Notes under the pieces: generated by a model | Database searches by the model: none | The model's input: only the letters and a program-made list of their open reading frames with translations | What the model was told of the DNA's origin: nothing | Shown: piece by piece, positions 16,353 to 25,026 of the stretch | How positions within the stretch are numbered: position 1 is the first letter of the stretch | Layout of the letters: the number at the start of each line of letters is the position of its first letter | DNA from: Paeniglutamicibacter sulfureus | GTDB lineage: Bacteria > Actinomycetota > Actinomycetes > Actinomycetales > Micrococcaceae | Direction: 5' to 3' | Assembly: GCF_039535115.1 (NCBI RefSeq) | Contig: NZ_BAAAWO010000001.1 | Location: forward strand, 2,108,001-2,172,000 | Length of the DNA stretch: 64,000 nucleotides | Position numbers and translations under genes: made by a program

Positions 16353-17879
16353 TTACCTCAGGCGCTTGAGCGTTTCCCCCTTGAAGAATCCCGGGCTGCG
16401 CACGCGCATCCAGAACATGATGGCCACGCCCAGCAGCAGCACGCCCACTCCCAGGATGAACACCATGCCCAGGCCGCCGATGTTGGAACCCGAACCGTAG
16501 TTCGGGTCCATCGAGTCGCGCGCGGTGCTCACGAACATCACCAGCAGGATCACCCCGCCCAGCAGCGGGGCCAGGAACCTGAAGAAGAAGTTGCGCGCCG
16601 AGTCGAAGGCCTCGCGGCGGAAGTACCAGACGCAGGCGAGCGCGGTGACGCCGTAGTAGAAGCAGATCATCAGGCCCAGGGCGGTGATGGTGTCCCACAG
16701 CGCGTTTTCACTGAGCAGGCGGGTGATGACGTAGAAGCCGGCGGCGGCCGCGCCGGCGGTGACGGTCGCCACCGACGGGGACATGAAGCGCGGGGAAATC
16801 TTGCCGAAGGTTTCCGGCAGTGCCTTGTAGTAGCCCATGGCCAGCAGGGTGCGGGCCGGGGACACCAGGGTCGATTGAAGGGAAGCGGCCGAGGAGGAAA
16901 GGATGGCCAGGGACATCAGGATCGCAAACGGTCCCATGACGGGTCCGGCCAGGACGGCGAAGATCGATTCCTGGTTCTCCGGGTTGCCGGCGCCGAGCCC
17001 GGTCTCGCCGATACCCGCATAGGCGATGACCGCAAGGGAGATGACCATGTAGATGCCCATGATGACAAGCACCGTGATCGTCGCGGCGCGGCCCGGCACC
17101 TTGGCGGGGTTCTTGGTCTCCTCGTTCATGGTGAGGGTGACGTCCCAGCCCCAGAAGATGAAGATCGACAGGGAGATGCCGGCCGCGAAGGCCCCGAAGG
17201 ATTCCACCGCCAGGGGGTTGAACCAGTCCAGTGAGATGGGTGTCGGGTCGAAGGCCGTGCCGTTTTTCACGTGGCCGAAGGCGGCGATCGCGAACCAGGC
17301 CAACACGATGAGCTGGAAGGCGACCAGCCAGTACTGGAAGGCCTTGGTGGTCTGCATGCCGCGATAGGAAATCCAGCACGCGGCGGCGATGAACACCAGG
17401 GTCGTTGGGATGTTGACCCACAGGTTCGTCGTCAGCTCGGCGATGGCGTCGTTGCCGGTGAGCTGGGCGAGAAGGATGTAGAAGAAGTCAACCGCGACGG
17501 CCGCCAGGTTGGAGAGCACGATGATGGTGGCGGCGACCAGGCCCCAGCCACCCATCCAGCCGATCCAGGGTCCGAACGCGCGGGTCGCCCAGGTGAACGA
17601 GGTGCCCGAGTCGGGCATGGCGCTGTTGAGCTCGCGGTATCCCAGAGCCACCAGGAGCATGGGCAGGAATCCTGCGATGAAGATGGCCGGGAGCTGAGTG
17701 CCCACCTCGGCGACCGTGGGCCCCAGTGCCGCGGTCAACGTGTAGGCGGGGGCAATGGACGAAATCCCGATGACCACGGCGCCGAGCACCCCGACGGTGC
17801 CCTTTGACAGTCCCTTGTTGCCCAGGCCCGATGCGGCATCCTGCGCGGGACGGGTTTCGGTCGTTGTTTCACGACTCAT
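16353..17879 (-). CDS. APC-family amino acid/polyamine permease
   Basis: A 508-residue, 12-helix amino acid-polyamine-organocation transporter. The N-terminal helix 1 begins VVIGISSIAPAYTL, where the broken GISSIAPA segment forms the substrate site in this family. It is the third gene of the run after putrescine oxidase and a universal stress protein, 78 bases after the latter. The context makes uptake of putrescine or a similar amine the likely role. Ligand specificity cannot be read from the sequence alone. Confidence 0.85.
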   Translation of the reverse strand: MSRETTTETRPAQDAASGLGNKGLSKGTVGVLGAVVIGISSIAPAYTLTAALGPTVAEVGTQLPAIFIAGFLPMLLVALGYRELNSAMPDSGTSFTWATRAFGPWIGWMGGWGLVAATIIVLSNLAAVAVDFFYILLAQLTGNDAIAELTTNLWVNIPTTLVFIAAACWISYRGMQTTKAFQYWLVAFQLIVLAWFAIAAFGHVKNGTAFDPTPISLDWFNPLAVESFGAFAAGISLSIFIFWGWDVTLTMNEETKNPAKVPGRAATITVLVIMGIYMVISLAVIAYAGIGETGLGAGNPENQESIFAVLAGPVMGPFAILMSLAILSSSAASLQSTLVSPARTLLAMGYYKALPETFGKISPRFMSPSVATVTAGAAAAGFYVITRLLSENALWDTITALGLMICFYYGVTALACVWYFRREAFDSARNFFFRFLAPLLGGVILLVMFVSTARDSMDPNYGSGSNIGGLGMVFILGVGVLLLGVAIMFWMRVRSPGFFKGETLKRLR

Positions 17880-17957
17880 GATTGGTTTCCTTCATCCGGG
17901 CGGTGCGGCACGTGACCCCGAAAGGGAACGCGCCGCACCATCATGCGGTGATTGGTG

Positions 17958-18836
17958 CTAGGACCGTGCCGGCCCCGTTTGGTAGTTCTTGGGAACCACC
18001 ACCAGCGGAACCGGCAGGGTCCGCAACATGCGTTGGGCAGTGGAGCCCAGGAAGAGCCGGCGCTTGCGCGCCAGCCGGCTCGAACCGACGACGGCAATTT
18101 CCCCGTCTTCCCATCCCAATTCGGCAATGGCATCGTCGATGCCGGTGCCGGAGGCAATGGAGATCTCGGCTGCGACGCCCAGTTCCGCCACGACCTCGGC
18201 GACGTTTGCCCGGGCCCGGGAGATGGATTCGTCCAGGTCCGCGGCGCGGGTGTCGTTGTCGTCCTGGGCCACGAGGGACACGACCCGAAGCTGCAGGTCC
18301 TGCTGGTGCGCGGCGGCAGCGGCAGCCTGCACCACCCCCTTGGCCCCGGGGCGGGTGCCCACCAGGGCGGTGACCCGGCGCAGTTGGCCGTTGGCCCTCT
18401 CCAGCGAAGCAACGGCCTCGGGGGACCCCATGGCCACGGGGATCGGCGCGGCGTGCAGCAGCGCGCTGGCCACCGATCCCGGGGCAAAGAACCCTGCCAT
18501 GTGGCGCTTGCGGCCGCCCAGCACGATGGCCCGTGCGCCGGTCTCCGTGGCCAGGGCCATCAAGCCTTGGGCCGGGGAGCCCACCGCCCGGGCAATCACT
18601 CGGGCGCTGATGCCCGGAGGGACCAGGGCAAGCGCTTCCTTCGCCCACAGGTCGACCTTCTCGGCCAGGATGGAGCAATACCCGTGGTCGCCGCCCGGGT
18701 AGACCGCGGAGAACGGAGTGCTTTCGGGCAGGACGATGGCAAGGTCAAGGTGGGCGGCGGGGCCGCCCAGCGCGGCGGCCAGGGCAATCGCCTCGGCGCC
18801 CCGGGCATCGGCGGTGTATCCAACAAGCAGGCGCAT
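17958..18836 (-). CDS. Tandem-domain universal stress protein
   Basis: A 292-residue protein with two Usp domains. Each ends in the ATP-binding type motif: GGRKRHMAGFFAPGS in domain 1 and GSSRLARKRRLFLGS in domain 2, so both probably bind nucleotide. It starts four bases after the stop of the putrescine oxidase gene and precedes the permease, so it is part of that operon. The start at 18836 (MRLLVGYT) is the family start. Its role may be to tune the transporter or oxidase; that is inference. Confidence 0.9.
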   Translation of the reverse strand: MRLLVGYTADARGAEAIALAAALGGPAAHLDLAIVLPESTPFSAVYPGGDHGYCSILAEKVDLWAKEALALVPPGISARVIARAVGSPAQGLMALATETGARAIVLGGRKRHMAGFFAPGSVASALLHAAPIPVAMGSPEAVASLERANGQLRRVTALVGTRPGAKGVVQAAAAAAHQQDLQLRVVSLVAQDDNDTRAADLDESISRARANVAEVVAELGVAAEISIASGTGIDDAIAELGWEDGEIAVVGSSRLARKRRLFLGSTAQRMLRTLPVPLVVVPKNYQTGPARS

Positions 18837-18840
18837 GGCG

Positions 18841-20266
18841 CTAGGCGTCCAACGCCGCGAGGGTGCCGAACTTGGAGACGACACCGTCGTAGTCCATATC
18901 GTGCTCCGTGCCGTCCACCGCGGCGACGATGCGCGCGGCAGTTCGCCGCCCCATGCGCACCGCGCCGTCGACGTGCTGGTAGCCCTCGCCGGCCAAATCC
19001 GAGGAGGAGAAGTAGATCGGGCCGACGTTCTTGTTCTGGTCCGGCCCGAAGCGGAACAGGCCGCCCAGGTCGTAGCTGGTGGCGTACGCCCCGCGGGTCC
19101 ATTCCTCGGCAGCGAAGTCGGAAAGGTAGAACACTTCCGGATCCAGCGCCTTGTCCCCCAGAAAACCCGGCGATGCCCTTGAGAATGGCTTCCTTGCGCG
19201 CGGCCTCGTCCAGTGCAAACATGGCGTCGGCCTGGGTGTCGGAGATGAACCCGACCAGGGTTCCGGTGGATTCCCCGTGGTAGGTGTTGTCGTAAACCTC
19301 CTGCACGATCGCTGACGGGCCGAAGCAGGTGCCCGAGAGCCCCTCCTCGCGCCAAAACGGAGTCTCATACACGGCATGGACCTTGATGACCAGGCCCATG
19401 GACTGGTGCTGGTGGGTCACGTGCTGGCGGCGCGGCAGCGGCGGGTTGTAGGAAATGCGCGAGTACAGGTTCGGCGGAACGGCAACGATGACCTTCTTGG
19501 CGTTGACGCTCACATCCGCGCCGTGGGCGGTCACGCCCGCATCGGACCAGTCCAGCTTGAGCACCGGGTTGTTCAGGAAGACGTCTTCGCCCAGCCGTTC
19601 GGCAAGGGCGATCGAGACGCCCTGCATGGTGCCGACGATGCGGCGGTCGAGGATGAAGTCTTCGTCGACGAGGTTGGAGAAGGATCCGGCGGAGGCGGAC
19701 ATCAGCAACGCCTGCAGCGCGGAGAAGGTGTGGGCGGGTTTGGTGAGCATGCCGCCGGCGATGAACAGCCCGACGTTGTTGCAGGCGACCTCGTCGCCGG
19801 AAATGTTGCGCAGCCAATGGTGGAAGGAGATCTTGTCGAGCTCCTCGGCCTGCGGGTGTTCCCACGGGGCGTCCGGGTTGACCTCGGTGGTGAGGCGGTC
19901 CATTTCGGCAATGAGCCTGTTCATCTCGGCCACGGTGGACTCGCCCACCGGAAAGTCTTCCCCGGAATAGACCGTGCGGGTGCCGTCTTCGGCCAGGTAG
20001 ACGGAGGCGCCCTCCTTGTGGCGTTCGAAGGTCTCGATGCCCAGTTCCTCGATCAGCGAGTACAGGCCGGTCTGGTCCGGGGAGATCCACTGGCCGCCGA
20101 TCTCGATGGTGGCACCGTCCATGTCCTGGGTCCAGGTGCGGCCGCCGACGCGGTCGCGTGCCTCAAGCACTGCGACGGTCTTGCCGGCCTTGCGCAGTTC
20201 GTAGGCTGCGGTCAGGCCCGAGGGACCCGCTCCGATGATGACGACGTCGCGATCCAGGGTTGTCAT
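18841..20266 (-). pseudogene. puo: Putrescine oxidase (flavin amine oxidase), frameshifted
   Basis: The gene would encode about 474 residues and is very like Rhodococcus/Kocuria putrescine oxidase, which converts putrescine to 4-aminobutanal, ammonia and H2O2. The FAD motif IIGAGPSG follows a short N-terminus (MTTLDRD), and GGRTW and EIGGQW come next. The frame breaks near 19160-19165, after KGIAGF. Reading one base less resumes as LGDKALDPEV and runs through GYQHVDGAVRMG to the normal end. The break lies beside a CCCCC and an AAAA run, so it may be a sequencing error. First gene of the operon. Confidence 0.85.
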
Positions 20267-20288
20267 GGCTTCCACTTCTTTCGGTTTT

Positions 20289-20309
20289 TAAATGAATGGC
20301 ATTCATTTA
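20289..20309. promoter_or_regulatory. Perfect 21-bp TetR operator between puo and its regulator
   Basis: TAAATGAATG, one central base, then its exact reverse complement, lying in the 109-bp gap between divergent puo and a TetR gene. A perfect palindrome of this size in such a gap is a typical TetR site. It probably represses both directions until an amine ligand binds. Confidence 0.75.
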
Positions 20310-20375
20310 CTAGACTGGTTCCATGGTAGGCCATAAAGTGCAGTATTGTGAAGTAGGCCACGTCAGGAGCGCACT

Positions 20376-21050
20376 TTGAACCAGGAATCAGCAGCACCGG
20401 CCGGGGCTCCCCGTCGCCGCGCCGGCCGCCCGCGGTCGGTGGTACTCGACCGGGAGCTCATTGCCCGGGCCGCCCTGAAGCTCGTTGTGGCGGGGGGCTA
20501 TTCCACCCTGACCATGTCCTCGGTGGCAAAGTCACTGGGCGTCTCGCCCTCAGCCTTGTACAACCACGTGGAATCCAAGCAGGAACTCATGCAATGGATC
20601 CAGGAAATCGTGATGGACGGGGTCGATTCCACGGTCTTTGAAACGCTGCCGCTGGTCGAGGCCCTGGAGAAATGGGCGGTGACCTACCGGGGCATTTTTG
20701 CCGAGCACGCCCCGCTGATTCCGCTGATCGCCGTCCTGCCGGTCTCCGGCTCACCGCGCACGCAGGAGATGTACGAAAAGGTCGCCGCGGGATTCAACCG
20801 CGCCGGCTGGAAGCAGGCCGAGATCGTCCCGGCCATTGTGGCACTCGAATCGTTTATTTTCGGATCAGCCCTCGACGCCACCGCACCCCTGGACATCTTC
20901 GACCCGGGCGCGAACGCCGGAAAAATGCCAAGCTTCGAAAGCGCCCTGGAGGCACAACGGGCGACGGGCCGAAACAGTGCCGACGCTGCCTTCATGACCG
21001 GACTCAGGGCCATCATCGGCGGGCTCATGGAACAGGCAGAGATCGCCTAG
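20376..21050 (+). CDS. TetR-family regulator of the putrescine operon
   Basis: A 224-residue TetR protein. A basic N-terminal arm (RRRAGRPRS at 13-21) leads to the helix-turn-helix at about 45-66, with recognition helix SPSALYNHVESKQEL. The C-terminal domain resembles the tetracyclin-repressor C-terminal class. It is transcribed away from puo, and the gap holds a perfect palindrome. The start is a TTG at 20376 (MNQESA); other starts are possible. Control of the amine operon is inferred from this arrangement. Confidence 0.88.
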   Translation: MNQESAAPAGAPRRRAGRPRSVVLDRELIARAALKLVVAGGYSTLTMSSVAKSLGVSPSALYNHVESKQELMQWIQEIVMDGVDSTVFETLPLVEALEKWAVTYRGIFAEHAPLIPLIAVLPVSGSPRTQEMYEKVAAGFNRAGWKQAEIVPAIVALESFIFGSALDATAPLDIFDPGANAGKMPSFESALEAQRATGRNSADAAFMTGLRAIIGGLMEQAEIA

Positions 21051-21483
21051 AACCGCGGCCCGGGCCCGACCGCTCCCTCTCCCTTGACTTAATAAATGAG
21101 TGTACTCATAATTGAGTATGCTCATATTGTCCGATTTCGGGTTACACAAGGCGTGAGGAATCATGACGGCCAGCTCGATCACCGGTAATCCCCGGGGCAC
21201 TCCCACACCCAACTACCCGAGGCTCGACAGCAAGGCCCGCTGACCGTCGCCTCCCAGATGGTCCGATGATCGGCCCGAGAGAATAAGACCGGGGCTCCTC
21301 CCTCCACTATCGACGCAGCGGCAAGTTTTTTCCGAACATCCTCGGTGAGAATACTTCCGGCTTCGGGCACGGCACCGAGGTTCAAAAGCACATGTTCCTC
21401 CCGCACGAGGACCTCACGTTCCCCGAACGCCGAACAACATCAACACCGTCCTAAGACCCAACCCAGACAGGAGCCCATGCGCC
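21051..21483. other. Gene-free leader of the TetR-controlled oxidoreductase operon
   Basis: This 433-base gap holds a well-formed promoter with an operator at 21084-21123 and then about 360 bases of leader before the next start. I see no recognisable gene. A 75-codon open frame at 21179-21406 on the minus strand gives no family I know. The leader has no obvious attenuator. Confidence 0.55.
21084..21123 (+). promoter_or_regulatory. Sigma-A-type promoter overlapped by a TetR-type operator
   Basis: TTGACT (21084-21089), a 17-base spacer and CATAAT (21107-21112) form a near-consensus promoter. The operator at 21098-21123 reads GAGT-n3-CTCA-n4-TGAG-n3-GCTC and covers the spacer and -10. The same arrangement recurs at 24740-24765 beside a TetR gene, so that regulator probably represses here. 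Confidence 0.75.
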
Positions 21484-22479
21484 ATGAAAGCGTTCGTGTT
21501 CAGCCAGTACAAGCAACCTCTCCAGCAGGCAGATGTCCCAGAGCCCGCCGTGGGTGACCACGATGTACTTGTGCAGGTGGCTGCCGCCGGCGTGAACCAG
21601 CTCGATGCGAAGATCATTGAGGGCGAGTTCAAGTCGATCCTGCCCTACTCGCTGCCTCATGGGATCGGGCACGATATGGCGGGTAGCGTCATCGGCATCG
21701 GCGCGAATGTCACCGGATTCAAGATTGGCGACGAAGTCTACGCTCGGGTTGCCAAAGACCAGGTGGGAACGTTCGCCGAACGGGTGGCAGTCACCGAGGC
21801 GGACCTGGCGTTGCGCCCCACCTCCATTACCGTGGCAGAAGCAGCGTCCCTCCCGCTGGTGGCGCTGACCGCATGGCAGGCCCTGGTGGTCAAGGGGAAA
21901 CTGAAGCCTGGCCAGAAGGTTCTGATTCATGCAGGTGCCGGAGGTGTCGGGTCATTGACGATCCAGCTGGCCAAGCACCTCGGCGCCCACGTTGCCACCA
22001 CGGCCTCGGCCGCCAATGCCGACTTCGTTCGCTCCCTGGGTGCGGACGAAGTGATTGATTACCGCAGCCAGGACTTCGAAAAGGAGCTTTCCGGCTACGA
22101 CCTGGTCCTTGATTCCCTGGGTGGCGAGAACCTGGAAAAGTCGCTGCGGATCCTGAAGCCAGGAGGAAAGGTGATCGGGATTTCCGGTCCACCGGATCCA
22201 GCGTTTGCGAAGGATGCGGGACTGAACCCCCTGCTGCGACTGGTTATCGCGGGACTCAGCAGCAAGATCCGCCGACAGGCCAGGAAGCTTGGCGTGTCCT
22301 ATGAATTCTTGTTCATGCACCCCAGCGGTGAACAGCTGCGCAGGATTTCCGCGCTCATCGATGACGGCGCCCTGCGCCCCATCGTGGGTGCGACCTTCCC
22401 CTTCACCCAGACGCCGCAGGCGGTTCTGGCCCTGTCCAAGGGCGGAGTGCGCGGAAAAGTCGTCGTCGTCAACGACTGA
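21484..22479 (+). CDS. NADP-dependent quinone-oxidoreductase-type MDR enzyme
   Basis: A 331-residue zinc-independent medium-chain dehydrogenase/reductase. The GroES-like catalytic part spans 1-120 and lacks the zinc-binding cysteines. The Rossmann part begins at about 145 with HAGAGGVGSLTIQLAK, the quinone-oxidoreductase signature. Typical activity is NADPH-dependent reduction of quinones or enones. It is followed 72 bases later by the hydrolase gene. Both lie behind the TetR-operator promoter at 21084-21123, so they respond to the same signal. Confidence 0.88.
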   Translation: MKAFVFSQYKQPLQQADVPEPAVGDHDVLVQVAAAGVNQLDAKIIEGEFKSILPYSLPHGIGHDMAGSVIGIGANVTGFKIGDEVYARVAKDQVGTFAERVAVTEADLALRPTSITVAEAASLPLVALTAWQALVVKGKLKPGQKVLIHAGAGGVGSLTIQLAKHLGAHVATTASAANADFVRSLGADEVIDYRSQDFEKELSGYDLVLDSLGGENLEKSLRILKPGGKVIGISGPPDPAFAKDAGLNPLLRLVIAGLSSKIRRQARKLGVSYEFLFMHPSGEQLRRISALIDDGALRPIVGATFPFTQTPQAVLALSKGGVRGKVVVVND

Positions 22480-22551
22480 GTGCCACCGACCCGGATCAGG
22501 AACCGGCAACCATCTCCACCTCCATCAGCATCTTCAACAAGGAGAACCATC

Positions 22552-23416
22552 ATGACCACCGGCAACGAGGTGGAACCGGTCATCGATTCCTATGCCGTGG
22601 CGCCGAACAAGAGCATCACCGTTGGCAAGGAAACATTCGCCTACCGGGAGCTGGGCCCCAGGGGCGGGATCCCAGTCATCTTCTTCGCGCATCTGGCCGC
22701 CAACTTGGATAACTGGGATCCACGCATCGTTGATCCCATTGCCCGGAATCGGCACGTCATCGCTTTCGACCAGCTCGGCGTCGGCGCATCCTCCGGGCGA
22801 GTGCGCAAAACACTCGAGGAAGCCGCCGACGACGCCTATGAATTCATCACCGCCCTCGGGTTCGAGACGATCGATGTCTTCTCCTTCTCGATGGGTGGAT
22901 TCATCGCCCAGGACCTGATCGTCAAGCACCCCGATCTGGTGCGCAGGCTTGTGCTGACCGGCACCGGTCCACGCGGCGGCAAGGACATCGACAAGGTCGC
23001 GGGGGTGACCTACCGCGACATCCTGCGCGCTGCCCTCGCGCGTTCGGACCCGAAGGAGTTCCTGTTCTTCAACCGCGACACTGCAGGGAAACGGGCAGGC
23101 AAGGCGTTCATCGGTCGCCTCAAGGAACGCACCGCCAACCGCGACGCCGCCGTCTCCACCAAGGCACTCCAAACCCAGTTGAAGGCCATCCAAAAGTACG
23201 GGCGTTCAGCGCCATCGGATCTCTCGGTGATCACCCGGCCCACGCTGATCGCCAATGGCGACAACGACCGAATGGTCCCCCACGGTCCTGTCCGAGGAAC
23301 TAAGCCGTCGCATCCCCGGCAGCGAGCTGATCATTTATCCGAACTCCGGACATGGCGGCATCTTCCAGTTCCACCAGGATTTCGCTCCGATCGCCGCGAA
23401 ATTCTTGGCCGCCTAA
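22552..23416 (+). pseudogene. Alpha/beta hydrolase, frameshifted near the C-terminus
   Basis: About 287 residues if the frame is mended. The nucleophile elbow FSFSMGG has S113, and the acid is in IANGDNDRMVP. In the sequence as given, the frame slips at the CCCCC run at 23277-23281. With one C removed the protein continues TVLSEELSRRIPG, then IIYPNSGHGG carrying the catalytic histidine, and stops at 23416. As written, the catalytic histidine is lost. AGGAGA precedes the ATG at 22552. It is probably a non-haem haloperoxidase-like or ester hydrolase. Confidence 0.82.
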
Positions 23417-23495
23417 ATGGCGGTGCTTCCCCTCGAATCGGGCGGGACAGCGCAAACCACTTCTGCTGTGCGGCCCATCCGGCAATGCGTACGCG

Positions 23496-24047
23496 CTATT
23501 GGTTCGCCGGACCGGGCCGGGAGTCCGGGACGGCACCGCCGGGGTAGATGATCAAACAGGTGCTCGAGGCGGTGGCCAGTACCCGGCCTTCCGCGTCCCG
23601 AATCTCGGCATCGGCGAAGGCGACCGACTTACCGCGTCGGGTGACCCAGCCATGCGCGGTGACGGCGCCCGTTTCGGCAGTGATTGGACGCAGGAACGAG
23701 ACCTTGATTTCCAGGCTGGTGTATCCCACTCCGGCCGGAAGGGTGCTGTGCACGGCACATCCGCACACGGAGTCCAGCACCGTGGCGAAGAAACCGCCGT
23801 GAACCGATCCGATCGGGTTGTAGTGCGATTCGTCCGGCTGCGCTGTCATCACGACGTCCCCATCGGTGACGGCCACGAACTCCAAACCGATGTGGCTGCT
23901 GATCGGCGGTGCCGCGATGCGCCCTTCGGCCATGGCGCGCAGCTGCTCGAGTCCGGTCCGCTCGAACAACCTTGTCTTATCCGCTTCGGGGACCTGGTAA
24001 TGGATCGTCCGCGAACGGTTCGCCGGTGGCGTTGGCCTTGCTGACAT
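23496..24047 (-). CDS. PaaI-family hotdog thioesterase
   Basis: A 183-residue hotdog-fold acyl-CoA thioesterase of the PaaI type. The family core is HYNPIGSVHGGFFATVLDSV, near residues 79-98, which contains the catalytic-site HGG motif, and the last strand pair follows from about 150. Such enzymes hydrolyse aromatic or short acyl-CoA esters. The N-terminal 45 residues are longer than in most PaaI proteins. It lies between the hydrolase and the TetR gene, reading toward the hydrolase. Confidence 0.87.
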   Translation of the reverse strand: MSARPTPPANRSRTIHYQVPEADKTRLFERTGLEQLRAMAEGRIAAPPISSHIGLEFVAVTDGDVVMTAQPDESHYNPIGSVHGGFFATVLDSVCGCAVHSTLPAGVGYTSLEIKVSFLRPITAETGAVTAHGWVTRRGKSVAFADAEIRDAEGRVLATASSTCLIIYPGGAVPDSRPGPANQ

Positions 24048-24110
24048 CGTTTGATCTCCACATGCTCGATACGGGTGATGGTTGCTCGGGCTCGGCGACT
24101 GGGCTGCTGC

Positions 24111-24713
24111 CTAGTGCGGAAGAATGGCGGAAACCTGCGCCCTGATGGCACCGATGACCTCAACGGTGCTCCGCTGCGCATTAATGCTCGCGGCCATCGC
24201 GAGGAACATGGCCGCGGAGACAACACCTGCCAGTGTTGTCGCCTCGCTTTCACCGATTCGCTCATGCCGACCAAGGACCGCTGCGAGTGCCTCCTGGGTT
24301 TGGGCGACAATTTCCAGGGCCTCGGCATGGCGCGGTTCGGCGGGGTCGCCGAAGACCATCTCACGCAAGTAGGTGCGCCCGTTCTCAACCTGCACGCGGT
24401 TGCATTCCACTATTGGCGTCACAATTGCCAGCACCCCCTCAAGCACATCTGCCGTTTTCCCGGCCGCTGCCTGCCCCTGCTCCAGCGCGTGGGCATAGTG
24501 CGCGTTCTGGACAAGCAGCAGCAATTCGCCCTTGGATTTCGCGTACAGGAACAACGTTCCGGTGCCGATGTCTGCCTTGTCGGCAATCTGCTGGGTCGTG
24601 ACGTCCTCGATCCCGTGCTTGGCGAACAATTCGCTGGCTGCGGCGGTGATGCGCTCGAGCTTTTCCAGCTTGTTGCGTTCGCGCCGACCGAGCTGTGGGG
24701 ACGGCGATGACAT
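24111..24713 (-). CDS. TetR-family regulator with a two-promoter operator
   Basis: A 200-residue TetR repressor. The helix-turn-helix is at about 32-55 (TTQQIADKADIGTGTLF), after a basic N-terminal arm. The C-terminal domain has no obvious ligand class. Its own upstream gap (24740-24765) and the promoter at 21084-21123 carry the same interrupted palindrome. So it probably represses itself, the divergent SDR and the MDR/hydrolase operon. The neighbouring enzymes suggest an aldehyde, ketone or quinone inducer, which is inference. Confidence 0.9.
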   Translation of the reverse strand: MSSPSPQLGRRERNKLEKLERITAAASELFAKHGIEDVTTQQIADKADIGTGTLFLYAKSKGELLLLVQNAHYAHALEQGQAAAGKTADVLEGVLAIVTPIVECNRVQVENGRTYLREMVFGDPAEPRHAEALEIVAQTQEALAAVLGRHERIGESEATTLAGVVSAAMFLAMAASINAQRSTVEVIGAIRAQVSAILPH

Positions 24714-25026
24714 GAGGTGATCCTCTCGGAATATATTATGACTGCGCTCAGTTATGAGTATAGTCGCTAGTGATCGGGATCGGCATCCCGGTCAGGCAAT
24801 CATTCTCCCACGATGAATCGGTTCGATCGGATGTCGACCAGGCACGACCGCCGCTCCGGCCCTCCCCGGCAAATGCAAAGCAGAACGAGATCGTGCCAAC
24901 CACCACTTATGGCGGTGGCGCCGCGGGCTACACCGACTATCCAGCGCTCAGCCAATCCTGACCCGCACCACTCCCCTGGGAAAGCGCGACGCGCAATCCT
25001 GCCGCAACAAGAGAAGGAACCTTCCC
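24714..25026. other. Divergent control region, no gene
   Basis: Gap of 313 bases between the TetR gene and the SDR gene. The operator at 24740-24765 lies at the TetR side. About 260 bases of leader for the SDR gene follow and show nothing recognisable. Confidence 0.55.
24736..24765 (+). promoter_or_regulatory. SDR promoter containing the second TetR operator
   Basis: TTATGA (24736-24741), a 17-base spacer and TATAGT (24759-24764) read toward the SDR gene. The palindrome GACT-n3-CTCA-n4-TGAG-n3-AGTC covers 24740-24765, the same spacing as at 21098-21123. It would block both this promoter and the TetR gene's own. Confidence 0.7.

Noticed and set aside
18596..20275. A 559-codon frame read as a single amine oxidase with an unusual C-terminus
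   Set aside because: After residue 375 the composition becomes low-complexity and arginine-rich, and the true family sequence continues in another frame. It is a frameshift artefact running into the universal stress protein gene.
21179..21406. A 75-codon minus-strand frame in the leader before the MDR gene
   Set aside because: No family or start signal can be recognised. It could be a gene remnant, but this cannot be supported from the sequence.
23496..24713. PaaI thioesterase plus TetR as part of a phenylacetate operon
   Set aside because: No paaA-E, paaK or paaG genes are present. The thioesterase family alone does not indicate the pathway.
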